Source of the DNA: Corythucha ciliata | Lineage: Eukaryota; Arthropoda; Insecta; Hemiptera; Tingidae | Length of the DNA: 64,000 nt | Direction of reading: 5' to 3' | Assembly: GCA_038030265.1 (NCBI GenBank) | Contig: CM075938.1 | Span: 5,557,009 to 5,621,008, forward strand | Shown here: positions 25,401 to 40,400 of the stretch, one piece after another | Layout of the letters: each line of letters opens with the position of its first letter | Numbering within the stretch: position 1 is the first letter of the stretch | Program-made: the position numbers and the translations under genes | Notes under the pieces: model-generated | Databases searched by the model: none | Seen by the model: the letters and a program-made list of their open reading frames with translations, nothing else | What the model was told of the DNA's origin: nothing

Positions 25401-28400
25401 CATGAACGTTGTCGAGCGATATTTTATTTAAAACTCAAGAGAAAATCGGTCCGGAGATCCGGTTGATAAAGACCGGACTGATTTCACCCCTAGCTCCCAA
25501 TGAGCCCCCTAGCCCCACAATAAGTCGACTCCGTGAAATTGCTTTTTGAATGTTTGAGCAGTGCAGTTTTTAATACTGGTTTTTACTACAGTTTTTAATC
25601 TGTGAAGCCCAGGAAATTTATTTTGAATGGACCAACCCAGCGAATTTTTATGTATGTTTCCAAAAAGATCCAAAACCCCTGGAATTGCTCTTTAGTTTAC
25701 AATGAGCCAACTCCACAGAGTTGCTTTTTCAACAGGTCCGCTGCGTGAAATTTTGTGTTTGAGGAAGCGAAAACAGCAAAATAGGGTTTTAAAGAGCCAA
25801 CCCTCCGAAATTTTATTATTACAGAGGGATAACCCCCCCACCCCCAATAAATTGAGCTCGAACGAACCAACTCCGCTTAATTTCATTTTTGAAAGAGTCG
25901 AACGCGTCAAATAGGTATTTCCAGTTACCCTAACCCACGATTTGTGTGTTTTTAATGGATCAATCTCGCTAAATTGGTCTTGAAACCTTCGAAATTTTGT
26001 CTAGGAAAGGAGTCAGACACGTGAAATTGCTCTTTAAAATGAGCTTGCACCACAAAATTTGTTTTCAATAGGCCAAAAGCGCCAAATTATGTTTTTGTAG
26101 CACCGAAACCACGAATTTGCTTTTTGAGGGGGCAAACATGTCCCCCGAAATCGATTTTAAACAATCCAATTCTGTGGAATTGCTTTTGAATATGTCAGCA
26201 GCGATAAAATGGAGTGTTTAATGCATCAGCACTACCCGCAGAATTGCTCTTGGGCGAAAGGGCTTAGGGAAATGGGGGCTTTCAAAGAGCCAACTCCCTG
26301 AAATTTTGATTTTAATGGGGTGGGACACGCCGAATAGGTTTTTGAGTGGGCCAAACTTGCGAAATTATGTTTTTGAGAAGAGTCAGACCCGTTCAATTGC
26401 TCTCATTTTAGAAGCAATACGCTAGAAATTTCCCTTTCGGAGAAAAACAAGTGTGAAATCCCGTGATGTTGGTGATTTTTTGAGGAGCCAACCCCGCGTA
26501 ATTGGTTTTCGAGTGTACCAGAACCACAAATTTGGTTTTATAAAAAGCTAATCCGGCGAATGATTCATAATTTAAGATCAACCGTTAAAACTCCCCTCTC
26601 TTTTTTCGCTCTCGCCTTCGTTTTTTATAAAGCCGGAGCAAATGATTTTTCAAATTTTCAGCTGGTTGGTTTCTAGGCGATTACTAAAAATGTACATTAA
26701 ATATTTTGCTCGTTACTTGGCAAGTGCCGCATGTGTGTACCACACCATGCGCATGTGTGTGCGAACCAGGGTGGCGTTTGATTATTGAATTAACCAAAAC
26801 CATGGAATCGGGCGCTGTGAGTGAAATATCAGTCCCGCGAAATTTGCCTTTTAGGGAGTCAATCTTGTGAAATTGGCTTTTTAAGTGTGTAAAGTCCGTA
26901 AAAATGGGGCAAGCATCCAGAAATTTGGATTTCGAAAGGTTCAAACCCCTGAAATTCATGTCTTCAAGTGACAAATATGAGAAATTTGGTGGGAAAGGGC
27001 TTTTTGAAAATCTAATGATTCGGACCATCGACGTAACCAAGAACATTAACTGGTGACCAAAATATACATGCGACAGGAAGCGTTAAGTTTTCTAAACATT
27101 TGGATGGAAAGAAGCTAAATAGGAGCGGCCATGTTTTTGTTGGATGAGACCGTACATATACGGTCGGATCGTAACAGTTGTTTTCTTCATAGCTACACAA
27201 GTCCACGCGTACGTAAGGAACTTCCCGCTAAATCAGTGGTTCTCTACCTTTTTAGAGCGGCCGCTCCCCTTGGATCGTATAAATATTACACCGCCCCCTA
27301 ACCAAAATTTCGTAATAATTTTTGTGGGTTTTCGGGGGGGAAGGGGAGGCATTTTGTGGCGTTTTTCAGGAAATAAGAATGATAGGCATAATTTATATTT
27401 CTGGAGAAATGGGTGCACATATTAAGCAAATCTTTAACAACACACAATACACACAAATGCTAGCGAGACTAAATCAGTGGGATGGTTGAACTTGATGGTG
27501 CAAGTGCACCACCAATCATTATCACTAGACCATCAGCGAATAGATGCTGTGGCATGAGAGTGGAGGAGTCAATATGAACTGCTTTGACAGCAGGAGCAGG
27601 CGATCAAAGTTGGGCGGTAGGGTTTCCCTTTCTCGCCAAGCCGATAATGAGTGTTCTTTCTCTTTTTCTCTACCTCTCCTTCTTCAATACCCTTTTGCTT
27701 TTGCACCCGTGAACCAACCTCCGAGCACGGCCGCTCACGGCCGGAGGTTGGGGCCTAATCCTAATCGAGCACGGCCGCATGAAGCGTGCTCATCGCCCCC
27801 CGACCGTCTGGGGCACACTCACCGCCCTCCTACTACCAAAAAACAGTTCACCGCCTCGCAGCAGTCTTTCCTCTGCCCCCCCAAGGGGGCGATATTGCCC
27901 CCGTCGAGAACCACTGCGCTAAATGTATAACAGATAGCATGTCGTGACTCATCATAAATTCATGATGAAACAGAGGAGGAAAATATCTAACACACGCTTT
28001 GTAGTAAGGTCGTGACAAAAAAAAAAAAAAAAGCTACCCTTTCAAGCGAATTAGAGCTCTGACAACGCAGGCACGTCCTTTCGGCGGCTGATTCGGAAGG
28101 GAGCGACCGACAGTGTGAATTGTATAAGAGTGGGACAGACAGTAGTAGTTTTTATCTAGAGGAGTAAACTGTCAATTAATGAGAGTATTCGTCTTTATTA
28201 CGTGATAAGTATACATTTATAAGACAAGAGTGGATCGTTATGGTCCTAGCGCCGGGCCACGACGTTTCATGAACTCTGTTTAGAAGTATAAGAATGGAAA
28301 AATTGATCGGTGAGTATAAGAGCAAAAGAGTGTTAGGCATTTAGACACCCTGAGAACTTCAAACATCTCATTGTCTCACTCCTCCTCTCATTCAACCAGA

Positions 28401-31400
28401 AAGGGATCGTTACAAGTGTATGGCTTCTTTCACACAGCTCTTTTGCCGTTCGAAATAAGTGCTGGTGGGACGGCGGACGCTCTTTATGAGTAAAAAAACT
28501 CAAAATCGAGAGCCACATTTGTTGCCGGAATGAGGATTCCGCGACCAAGACACAAGTCCGTAGACCAAAACCGGCTGTTCAAAAGGGACTATAGTTATTA
28601 GCTAGGATTTTGGCTGTATGCTGCTTGTAATGGAAATGGTTGTGTGTTAATCGTCAATCGTAATTATTCTGATTGTTATGTTATGAGTAATGGAATAAGC
28701 GTTACATTAGGAGGTCTCACCCTCAATGTTCACACCCTCAGGAATATTCATTGGATAAAAATTGAAAGCCCCTCAAAATAGGCGTAGGGGAAAATATGAT
28801 TTAGGAACTCGTTATGAGTCATCACGACATTGGATAGGAATAGCAGTGCAATCCTCTGTCCAGGCACGGATCCAGGGCCAGCATAATGGGTGGGAGGGCA
28901 TGCACCCAATCCTGTCATTTTACCTACCAACATCACCACACAATTTCTGGGTCAAAGTAGCTCCCGAGTTTTTAAACAATAAAAGAATGACAAAATGAAG
29001 GAAACCCTAACAAGGCACGCAGGTCATTGGTTTCGGACGGATTCCTCCGTTCCCCGGAGAATTAGCGAGGGCCACTTGCGTTGAAGCTTTTCCTTGGAAA
29101 TCGGGCTGACGATCATGTGACCGCTGCAGTCCAAGGCAGAATTTGTGGGGCCCAGGAAAATGGGTCAAAGAGGCCAAAATCGCCGGCATCACGGAAAGAA
29201 GCCCTACCCTCATCTGATCCCCCCTGCCCCGCACGGTCTGATTAAAAATCCGTTTCGATTTTTTGACTTTTCAATGCTAGAAACCCCGAGATATCTGATT
29301 TCGTACAATTTTTAATTTTGACTATTTTCGCAAAAAAAAAAACGCCCATCAAGAGGTGCTCGTTTGGCCACTCTGTTCTCTGTTTGGGGCTGGAACCGGC
29401 TGTATTTCACGGTTGATCATGGTGGAGACAATGGTGGTTTTTCCAAGTCGAATGATGAAATTTTGCCTCCCAATTCTACAACTTCTAGAGAAATTATCAT
29501 TTATAACGTCTAAGCCTCGTGTCAGCCATATTACAAGCTTCAGTAGGGTGGAAATTAGTCAGAAAACTGTAACGATCCAATGATGAGTTGTTGTGAAATA
29601 TTGCTAGTTTTGGAGCTGAGTATAGCCGTACAAATCGCAATTGGTGGCCAAGGAGCCGAGATTCGAAAAGTAAATTGCCGTGAAATAGCAATGGGCTCAA
29701 TATTCGTGAAATGGATATTCCAAAGGGGAAAACTGTGAAATTGTGAATTAATAGTTCTTGCCTTTGGAATGAAAGCAGAGACTCAGCAAGTTTCGGGCCT
29801 TAATTTCCACGAAACTGGAAGCTTCGGAGGGTTTTGTTTTGTCAGCGCTACAACTTTATGGACTAATTCTACTGCTAAAATGAAGGAAAAGTGCAAGTGT
29901 GCTGTTACGGAGAGGAATACGTGGATGAAATTCTGAAAAATTGATAATTAGTTGTTTCTGGACGCATTTTGCGGGCTAAATTACCTCACTAGTCCAAAAA
30001 GAACAACAAAACTTGCAATTTCGCGAAAATCATCACTGTGTCTGCGAAAGTCCCGGACCAGACACTTCAAACTTCATCGGGTTTCATTGGGAATATTGTT
30101 TCTTGGAAAAGTCGAAAGATTTTTCAACATATCAACGTTATTTGTTATTTCTTTGAATGGCTTAAACCGTAAGATTACTCAGCTGCCTCCACCTTATTAC
30201 AATATTTTCTTCTCTGCAGGGAATGCGGTCTTTACTGTTTAAACAAAGAATTACTCATCCCTCATGGTAATCCCGCCTGAGAAGCCCAAAAGAAGAAGGG
30301 AGTTTTGTGGTTTTTTCGTGAGCGGAAAATATGAGAAAGTTCGCTGAATAAAACATCAGGGCGAGTTCTGTTGAGGGCTGGCTATTAGTGGAGGAGGAGA
30401 CTTTTATAAGATGGAAGAGAGGGTGTTTGAGTAGAAGAGTGAGCAAGAGGGAATGGTGAAGCGGGTAAGTTTCGCAGACCCTTAGTCTTGGACGGCATCA
30501 TCAGTCAATGTTAAGTTGCAAAAAAAGAGCCCTAACTCGAGGTTTTCGCTACTATTCCAAGAGAGAGGTAGTAAATCTAGTTTTCTATGGGGCTAAATGG
30601 AGTTGGGTTCTATGTCGGCATTTGCCTAGACTTTATTAGGTACAAAGGGTGTGCTTTTTAAAACCACAAACAAAAATTGATCACATTCTCATGACTAAAA
30701 GTATTTTCTAGAGGTTAATCATGTTTTCTTTAGTCTCTGCTGATCTTCTAATTCAATTTATTTGTGTTTCTCTACAACTTCCATAGTCAACTACCCTTCC
30801 TCCACCAAAGCTTCACCGAAGTCGTTCATCTCTTTTATGGCATATGTGTACCACGTGACTTGCCTAAGCTATTTTCTAATCAACCAAAGCCCCAAAGAAA
30901 GTTCAAGAAAGTGTAGCAAGCAAAGCAATATCCTAAGAACCCTCCGATCCTTGAAATATCTTTTATATCAGTGGTGTAGTTTTCTTTTGTTATTACCTCC
31001 GTCGCATCATATAAGATCCCCATTTTCTACTATAGTTTTTTCAAGTTGTGTGCACTGTATATTCCAAGCAAGAAACCATAAAAGTATGGGGATGTAAAAA
31101 CAACAACAATGCATCGGAAAAATGGCGTATAAGAAAGGGGTTACAAGAGTAAAGCCTTATAGATTTTCCTCTTGGAAGGCTCGTTAGTAACATGGAGTTA
31201 TCGAGGCTTTGGCAGCGAGGAAAATCAGTCATGTGGGCTCGTTTTTAAGAATATTTTTTATTTTCTTAAGAATATTTGTTAAAAGTTGGAAAACAACTTG
31301 CATTATACGTACTTCGAAGTATAGGTACTTTTGTTTAACACTAAATGTAACGTGCATAACATGCAATACTATACGTAAAAGTGTAATACTTACATCGTAA

Positions 31401-34400
31401 TCCTTTGAAATTTAAGGAAAGCATGAACAAATAGAGGTTATCATTAGTACGATTAGTTCAGACGGTGTCAAACAAATTTAGTTAAATTTTTGTAGTTTGT
31501 TGTTTAGTTAAATTTAAATAGGGCGCTGAATGCTAGGTCATTCCTTATGTTACAAACATTTTGCAATTTGACGCGTTTCCCGTCAGATCTAACGGATTTT
31601 GAAAATGGCTGATGGGGGAAAATCCGTCTTTTTTCAACGGAATTTCGGAATAGCTTAATGATTTTCATTACATAATATTATTTTATTTATCGTTATAATT
31701 TGACTCCCGAGGATACTTCCCGTCATTTGCTACTTTCCAACTTGACGAAAAGGAAACAGGTAGCAAAAAAATATATACTGTTACGGTTAATGAGCGTACA
31801 CCTTCAAGCTTTTCGGGGGCACCAGACTCCAACAACGCAAGAACCGATTGATCGCGGGTGTTTTATTTTGCTAATATGCCATTCACTCGGTACGCCCATT
31901 TCTCATCGAAGCGTCAGCGCGACCCTGTTTTAATCTTCCGTTCCTTCTTCCTAACCATTCAGTTCTCTTCACTTCTCCCCCATCGAATTCGCCATCTCGG
32001 GGCCACACCGACGACGACGGCTGGACCAGTTAAAATTAGCCCGACTAGACGTCATTTTTTCAACGGATTTTTTCCTTGGTCGCTGTACCATTGCACGCCC
32101 AGTTAATCTAATGGGAGAAGGAAAGAAGAGAAAGATAAAAGTTTTCGTAAATTGATTAAAACGAGGAACAAGTCCCTCTGTTGTTTTTCTACGCGTTCGT
32201 GTAATTGCTGTCAATTGAGTCCGTCAACGCGTCAGTTCCTTTTTCCAGTGGAAAAAAAGACAAAACAAGAAATAACAAAACTTCCGCACTTCAGCCTTCA
32301 TCACTTATTTTGCCGCTATTGTTGCCATTTTGGGCTATAAAGTTTTAACCCAGTTTTTAAGTTCAACTCTATGGGGACCTGCCTTTTTCTTTTTCAATCG
32401 AGTTTTGTAGCAAGTTTATCCATGCTGCAAAGATTTCCTTTCTTAACGAACAATACACTCGGGAGTTCGGGACTTATGATTCAGATGTCACGCCCCCCCC
32501 CCTCACGACAGTCCCTGTCATTATTAGCTTATAACGTTCTTTCTTCTCAAATTTTTTTTATCCTTTTATTTCACGGGCGGAATGGAAAATAATACTTTTC
32601 CGTGGGCTATAGATGATTACTAGCCTTTTCAGAACCTTTTGGTTCTCCCTCAGATGGATCAGAAGAAGAAAAAAGTTGGGCCCTTAAGAGATGAAGAGAG
32701 AGGGAGAGAGAAAAAAAGTGTGAGTGTGACTTGCATTGTTCCATGATTATGTGAGGCACTTGTGTGTTGTTGAGGGGTGCGGGGAAGTGGTTGGTAAAAA
32801 AATAATTCAAAGTTCACGGTTGTCAGCGGGGAATCTTTGTAAGGAAGGCGACGAAGTAGACTCTGAGGTGTTGAGCTGGGCACCCTCCTACCGATATTCA
32901 AGGCAGAGAGGCCCACCCAAAACCTCTTTACGGTAATAAACGAATGTAGTATAAATGGTGTGACCTTGACTTGAATATTCGAAATGACAACGTATGTTCA
33001 AAGGTAGTTTATTCAAGACTCTGAAAAGAAAATGTTGACCAAAAAACGAATTTATGCCACAGACAAAAAAAGTTAAACCTTTTTTTTTCATCCGTTCCAA
33101 CAGTAACAGATATTTTAAACTGCTTGACGACAGGTTCTAAAGATCTTTTCATGAAAAAGAGTCAGAGACGCCTCTGCGTTTCAGAGAAGAATAAAAATAG
33201 TCCAAAGAATGAATATAACGTGAAATTATTCAGTTTAGTCTTTCTGCGACAAACACATTGCGTCTTTCATCACGCGACATCAACGCTAAACCTTTATAAC
33301 GTTCCTATAATGATTGATGAAGCTTGTGGTCCGTAGCAGTCAGTGGGAATGCACGACGTTCACTTACGATCCACGTGTAGCGATCATGACCAACCTCGTG
33401 ATGACAACTGCTAAGCACCACTGTGCGATTTTTGTTCTGGAGTTCGACCGGTGTACCGCCCCGGGCTCCCGAAAAGCGTAAAGATGAAAAAATGGGGATT
33501 TTTAGCTTTTATGTTTTTATGGATGTACGCTTATGCAGATCCGCTGATCCCCAGTTTCTGCAGCAGGTTCTTAGCAGGCATATGGCTCCAGAGATTTTCT
33601 CAAGAGGAGTGCGGGCGCACAAAGAAGAAGTTTACTCACGTTTCCCACAACTTTAGCCGCAAACGAGTGTTCTCTCTCAATTCTACAGTGAACGAGAAAT
33701 TTTAATCTATTTTAGTCCTGATGAGAAGGTCATCTTAAACTGTGAATTAGCCGATTCTCTTAATTTTGGCCTGCAGGCAACTTTGCATCACGAAACCGCA
33801 AATATAGGTACTGAGGGAGCCCATCGGCTCTTTAGGGGTTTATTAGATTTCCCCCGGAAGACAACAAAACTTAAATAGAAATAAGGTAAAACAAGGGAAG
33901 AAGGGAGAGAGGAAAATGCGGATGAATGAATTACGAAGCTACACCGAACAAGACTCCCCGTCACAAATTGAAATTCGGAGTTCTTTCTGGGTCCCACCGG
34001 ACACTTGCAAAATTACGCCAACGTGAAAAACTGTTTTGATTAATTTTCAACACTTTTTACTTTTTATAGTTCCAAACGAACGCGTGCTTGACGTCATCTA
34101 ACGAGGGAAAAGGAAAAGAATAGGAATGATAGAAGGGAGAAGGCTAGAGGGCTTTTTGGGGGGAAAGGAGCAGTCCTCTTTTATGTTGATGACTCCTCTT
34201 TCTAACTTTTTGTTTCTTTATTTCTTTTCACGAAGAGCAACAAACAAAAAATAAATTTAAACACTCAATCGAAAATGTTCATTAAAATAAACTTAGTTGG
34301 TCCCAAAAAGGTACGTTTTCTCATTTTTGACGCGAAATAGAGTTTTTTCTTAATTTCACCCGTGAGTAGGCGCTATTTCTCAATTTCATCCGGAAGCTGG

Positions 34401-37400
34401 ATTTTTTTCTTCAATTTATATCCGAGTTGTTTTTCAATTCTGCCGAGAACGAACTCTTTTTCTTGTTTTCAGCCGTGCAACGGTTTCCAAATAAACTGTG
34501 ATTTAGCGTACTCTCTTAATTTTTGTCCTTGGCAAAGCACAAACTCATGAATCTGTGCGTTTTCTGAATTTCAGCTGCGAATGAGAACTAATTCTCAGTT
34601 GTATCCGCTAGTAGGCGTTATTCCTCAATTTCAATCGCGAATTGGCGCTTTTTCCTTAATTTCAGCACCGGATGTTCCCAAAGAACTTCGAATTAACCAA
34701 AATCACCATATGAACATAGGGTTGCAAACGCTTCGCTTCCGAGTTACGGGTATTTTTGTCATTTTTCGGCAAACGCGTTCTTTTCGTCAATAATCATTTC
34801 TAGCGTCCTAGCCATTCGTAACAGAACAATACCGATTACATTTCTGAAAAGAGCAGACATTTCTGTGTCTCGGAAATGAAGCGTTAGCGACCCTATGTTC
34901 ATATGGTGATTTTGGTTCGACCTCGTTAGTACTACGACTGGTTAAAGTCCTGATCATTCCTCCTGAAACACCCTGTTTATGGCAATGGCGTAACAATAGC
35001 AGCACCCTCTTTTCATTTTACCCTGGAATACTAATGTTCTACCCCCTTCTTTATTTTACCTTCGAAAAGTAGTGGAGAGAATCATCTCGAAAGTTGAAGG
35101 CTGTCACGCGAAAATATCACTTTCTTTGGTGAAATTGCCAGTTTTTGGACAGAAAATACTGATAATACGGGGGAATCGTATCCGAATTTAAACCTTGTAA
35201 TGAGGCAATGATGCATTTGAGATATTCTCCAGTAATGCTTCTCACGCCAAAATCAAGGGCTGGCTTCGGCCCTGTTGCCATCGCCACCTGCCATCGCGGC
35301 AAATTCAAGATAAAGATAGTGCCGTTGTGCGTTGATTTTGGAGCCATCCATCGGAACCAATGCACGTGCGCTTCTGAGCACCAAGTAGGTGAGCACGGCC
35401 AACACGAGTATAGGAAGGTGGCACGGTTAGCCCAGGCCCCGGGATGAGTCATCGCGCCACTTTCAGGATCGTTGATCAGGTTTGCGATGTTTGGCATAAT
35501 GCTCGAGGTAGGCAGAAGTCACAAGCCTGGCTACTACAGCTGTCATGTTGGGATGTCTATAACTATACGTAAGAAGCCCTCAGAGTAATATCGATTCCAG
35601 GGCTCACAAAAATTCCGATTTTGGGGTGCTTTAAGCCCGTTTGAGCCGACAAACCAAATAATTTCGCAAAATTAATTATGAGAGAGACCCGCATTAGTAT
35701 TTACCTTTTTATACTTTTCTCTTCTTTTCAGAAATGCATCTAATCAATTAAATAGTTAATAGTTTTTAGCTTTAAAATAGCAGCGCAATGTACCAACGAT
35801 TACCAGTCTCTGGAAGAATAAGAGTATCAGCGATGGGAGAATGTGTGAGAACGCCCAAAGAAGAATAAAAAAGGGAAGAACCCAGTCTCGTCTCCTTTTT
35901 TTCTCTATTCTTTTCCCTTTTGCCATCCGCAACCGAAACGAATCCAATCGACGTTTCTAATTCGAGAGATTTCACGGGATCAAGAGGAGAGTGAGCGAGA
36001 GAGAGAGAGGGTGAGTGAGAGTGAGTGAGTGAGGGTGAGTGTGACAATGACGCTCAGAAGAGGAACCCATCGCACAGAAAAAGGAAGGAAGAGAACCAGA
36101 ACAGGAGGATCAACTCGTGAACGTGTTACGGGTGGACGAATCAAATGTTACACCTCGTTACGTTACATTTGATGGCAAATCTTACTGGGAGGAGAGGTAA
36201 CTTTTTCTTTTTTTTCATTTAGTCTGGAAAATTCACCATTCGACAAACTAATGTTAGCGTCCCAAAAATAAACTATACACATGGCAATGGCGTAACAATA
36301 GCAGCACCCTCTTTTCATTTAATGTGATTCTTCCCCTGTTCTGCCGTTCAACCCTCTTACAAACTCGTTCTGGCCAAAAGTCACCCCATTCGCGTTGATT
36401 GGGAAGGTAAGAAATTAGATTTTCAGACAAGCTAATCCCATCTCTACAACTCAAAACAGGATGAAAAGTTAATTTGATTCAAAAACTCCTTTTGTTTATG
36501 GGCACATCAATCCTGATGCAGTTTTATTATTTCTAGATCTTTCTCCACACTCTATTCCTTCGTTCTAGGAAGAAGTTGTCGGACCATTTTCACTCCCAGA
36601 GCTTCATGCAGGACAGAGCCAACTTCTACTATTACCATTTACTGTGTAATTTAAATTTTAAATAACCCATTGATTTCTGAGTTGTTTAATTAAATTTAAT
36701 TAGAAATGAGCACCAGCAAAAAAGTGCTAATTTGCAGCAGTGTGGATGTTCATTGAAATCCCGGATCATTATGGTGCTTGAATGCAAATATAAGTGAGTA
36801 AAATTTCTCATTTACATAATACTGAACTATCGAAGCACCCTCACCCTCTCTCTTTCAGGTGGCATCGTTAGTGCACCTTACTCATTTTCCTCGTTTAACT
36901 TTTCTTCTCTATGTCCATTTCTTTTCTATCCACCACGTTCTCTTTGTGTATCCTTCTGCTTCATCCATCTTCTTTTTCTTCTTTTTTTGGCTACTTCTAC
37001 AATGACGTTCCCATCAAACAGGGTCGTTCAACTCACCCCGGGGAGATGAAGAAGAAAAAAAATAATGTTTTCAGAGTGGTGAGGGAGGGGGGCACTTTTG
37101 TATTGTCCATTTGTACATTCGTTACAAAAGAGTTGTTAGATGTTTTACTTCGCACCCGATTTTTGTTTTTCCTTTCATGCGGCTTTTGCTCCGGGAAATC
37201 GGAGCACAGTGACTTCAAGTAGATGATAACTAATTATTACAGTTAAGCGAGCGAATAAGAAGAGGATGAAGCGCACTGCTTTACCCTCAGATTATTAATC
37301 ACTTCTGTTTCCAACCTTTCCCACCCCAAAAAACTTACTCGATGTGAATTCGTGCCGTATCGCGAGGGAACTCCCAACTCTGGTCACCTCCTCTATAGTA

Positions 37401-40400
37401 TGCCTAGAATTCAATTTGAAATGGAGGGATAGGGGAAATGGGATCCTTGGAGGGGGGTTACCTTGTTACTGTCTAAATCATAGCAATATTCTTGGTGCTT
37501 ATCGCTGACTTAGTCGGTTTATTGGTTGAATACTACTGCGTAGTCAAGTATAGTATGGAGGGACATTTAAAGAATGAAACTAAGTGCTGGAAGTTCGCAA
37601 GTAAACGACTCAAATTGTAAATTAAATGTCCCCCAAACTTTGAAGTTTCATGCCTGTTTTCTTCAGTGACCATGCCCGGCATAGCCGGCCACGTCAACGC
37701 CAAAAGGCCGGCCATAAAATAACATCACATCAGAGTTCAAAATCAGCGAATTTGCAAATTTTTGGTCTTGACATTCACAAAATGGCGATTATCTTGCCAT
37801 TTTGGGTCAAAATGGGAGATTTTCACGATAGTGCAACTTGTTGGTCTTTATTTTCACGAAATTGCAAGTTGCTTGACTTTCTTTCAAGTAGCTTGAGAGG
37901 CCAACCAAAAAAATAGGTTTCCGACCACTTCGTGGTCAAAACCACTTTGGTTTTTGCTAGAGCCTTTTAGGTTATTCGTTTTTGTTGTTTTTAGGATGCA
38001 AAGGCGAAATTGGTTTTGAATTAAATAAAAACGCGACGTGTGCACTACTCTCCTTCATCATAGGTGTCAAATTGCATTCCAGTAAGATCTAACGTCCATA
38101 GAGTGACAAAAAGAGAGAAGGAAACAGGTGGCTTCAACAAGTTAAAAACAAAGCGAGTTTCAGAAAGATATATGTATGAGCTACCCGTTTGACAGTTTTA
38201 ATCATTGAATGAGGACGATCTAGGAGGTGTTGGACATTACAATGCATTATTTATGGATTCAACTTCACATCATCGTGATTATGATTACAATCTGGGCCGA
38301 CCATTTATTATGCAAAGTATCAAAACTTCGTCTCGTAATTGAACGTGTTGCTCTATTTTTTTTTTTTTTAAATCGTCGTCTGTGGCGAGGTGTCCAATAA
38401 TTCCGACGAAAAATGAGTCTTTTACTGTTTTGAAGGAGGATTAAAGAAGGGGAGTACCAAACCTACGACTATTTATCAACCCGAACAGCGAATAAAGGAG
38501 GGGGGGGGTATGAGGAATCTTCTTGTTTTGACCATGGACAGGGGCCAAGGGTTACTCGGGGGATTAACCGCTACAGCTGCAAAATGATGAAGGAACTTTA
38601 GGGAAGAGCCTTCCACTTTTGGGGAAAGAAGCGGGGAATGACGACAGATGACCGTTCATAATTCATTTGGTTGCGTTCCGGCTGGGGATGGAGAAAGAGC
38701 CCCGGCGGAAAGTGGGCAAGTGAATAGGTTTGCTCTTGCTCTAATAAAATACGAGTTAGAAGAGAAGGCCAACACATAAAACAAAATACTGTTGGCTAGA
38801 GGGATAGGAACGCAGAAGAGAAAACTTTAGCAGATTGAAAGACTCTCAGTATTGATTCCAAGAAAGGAAGTCATAGTCAATTGATCCAGCTCGCATTTAA
38901 TGAGCCGACTGGTTACCTTACATGAAATTGCATTAACAAGGCATGGAAACCCGTCAATAACTATTTATCCTCGTACAGAATTTCTTGATGTGAGGATTTC
39001 AAGTAACAGTACAAAGTAACAAAGAATGTGGAAGTAAAATAAATTAATTATCAGCCTTCCATCAGCGGCGGAACAGAATGAACTCAGAGCGCTGACGCTG
39101 CATCTGAATTTCCAGCGGGCAAGTAAGTTGCAGTGTAAAATATGTTAACCTGCAGTTAGTGTGTATTAAAATAACGTTCGATACCACCCCGCAATCTTTT
39201 ACTGTCTGCAAGGGTATTATTACGTGGGTAACGAGCACTGAATTATGCATGCACTGCAGCACTCGGCCGGGCTAGCCAGAATGGTTCTGTAAAAGGACAA
39301 GGGATGATCCCCTAAGGGGGGGGGGGATATACCTTTTTCCATGTTCGTCTTATCCCCCGCGTAAATCCAAGGTCACGTTGCGACTGCCATATGGCTTGAC
39401 ATTCAATTCATTCCCGGCCCTGCTTGAAATTCCGATGTAAACACAACAATTTATAAATCAATTTTCAACTAAAATTTATAGGTACAACAAGTCCCGTTGT
39501 ATATGTACAAAAAAAAAACACTCTCTACGGAGGTTTTGCTAAAGTGTGCTTTCATAATTGAGGCAGCATCCACGAATACAACAAAAGGTTGAAAAAGGAA
39601 GGTAGAAAAACCGGTTCTTTTAAGCGTTTTAGAGTGGAATGAAAATACTTGGAGCCCCGAAGTTGAATGCGTACTGGTGAAGAAGATCACGGAAGAATAA
39701 AACTATAAGCCAAGGCTAAATCCCTTCCTTCCTTGGAATCAGAGAACCACGGGAAACACCCGCCCCCCTCCTCATCATCGTTCTCCGAAACAAATTTCGC
39801 CGAGTTTTGTGGTACGTCTTTCGTGTAACAGAAACAGATGGTCTTTAAAGAAACTCCAACCGAGAAGAAAATTACGTACTTTTCCAGTCTGGGAAATTCC
39901 AAATAATAACAGTCGTACTCTTGTGACCGGGACCTCTTTTCAAGTAAATCTCTGCTGGCCATCCAATGAAGGGGTTGAATGTGACGGGAGGGAAAGAGGA
40001 TATCCTCCAACGGTATAAACTATCAATTACAATCCTAGATCCAAAGTCCGGTGTGCAAAACAATTCAACTTGTATTAACTTAACAATGTCACACGGTTCT
40101 GAGCATACCACCCAACTGTGAAGACTGGCATAATGTACTTTATTGTCAGAAACCCTCTCTCTTCACGGCATCTCCTATACAGCCTGGGTGATCTTCTTCC
40201 CTCTTCCCTTTTTTTTTTTTTTTTAAAGACACGCTCATTGACTTTTAAACTTCTAATTACGTGCCCTTCTAAACTATAGCAGTCACGACGAGTATTTTGA
40301 GCAGACCTTGCTTCTCTCATTCGCTCTAATATGGGTAATCGAGCAAAAAACGATGTTGCTGAAGTCTTTAGAGGGTTCGACCGACCGATAGTTAATAAGT

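Noticed and set aside
25480..27000. CRISPR-like array from regularly spaced repeats
   Set aside because: The units are diverged, contiguous and lack constant repeats with unique spacers, and the DNA is eukaryotic.
28860..29240. Possible second hAT-like element (GGCACGGATCCAGGGCC at the left)
   Set aside because: The presumed right end near 29215-29240 does not mirror the left end convincingly and no 8-bp duplication was found.
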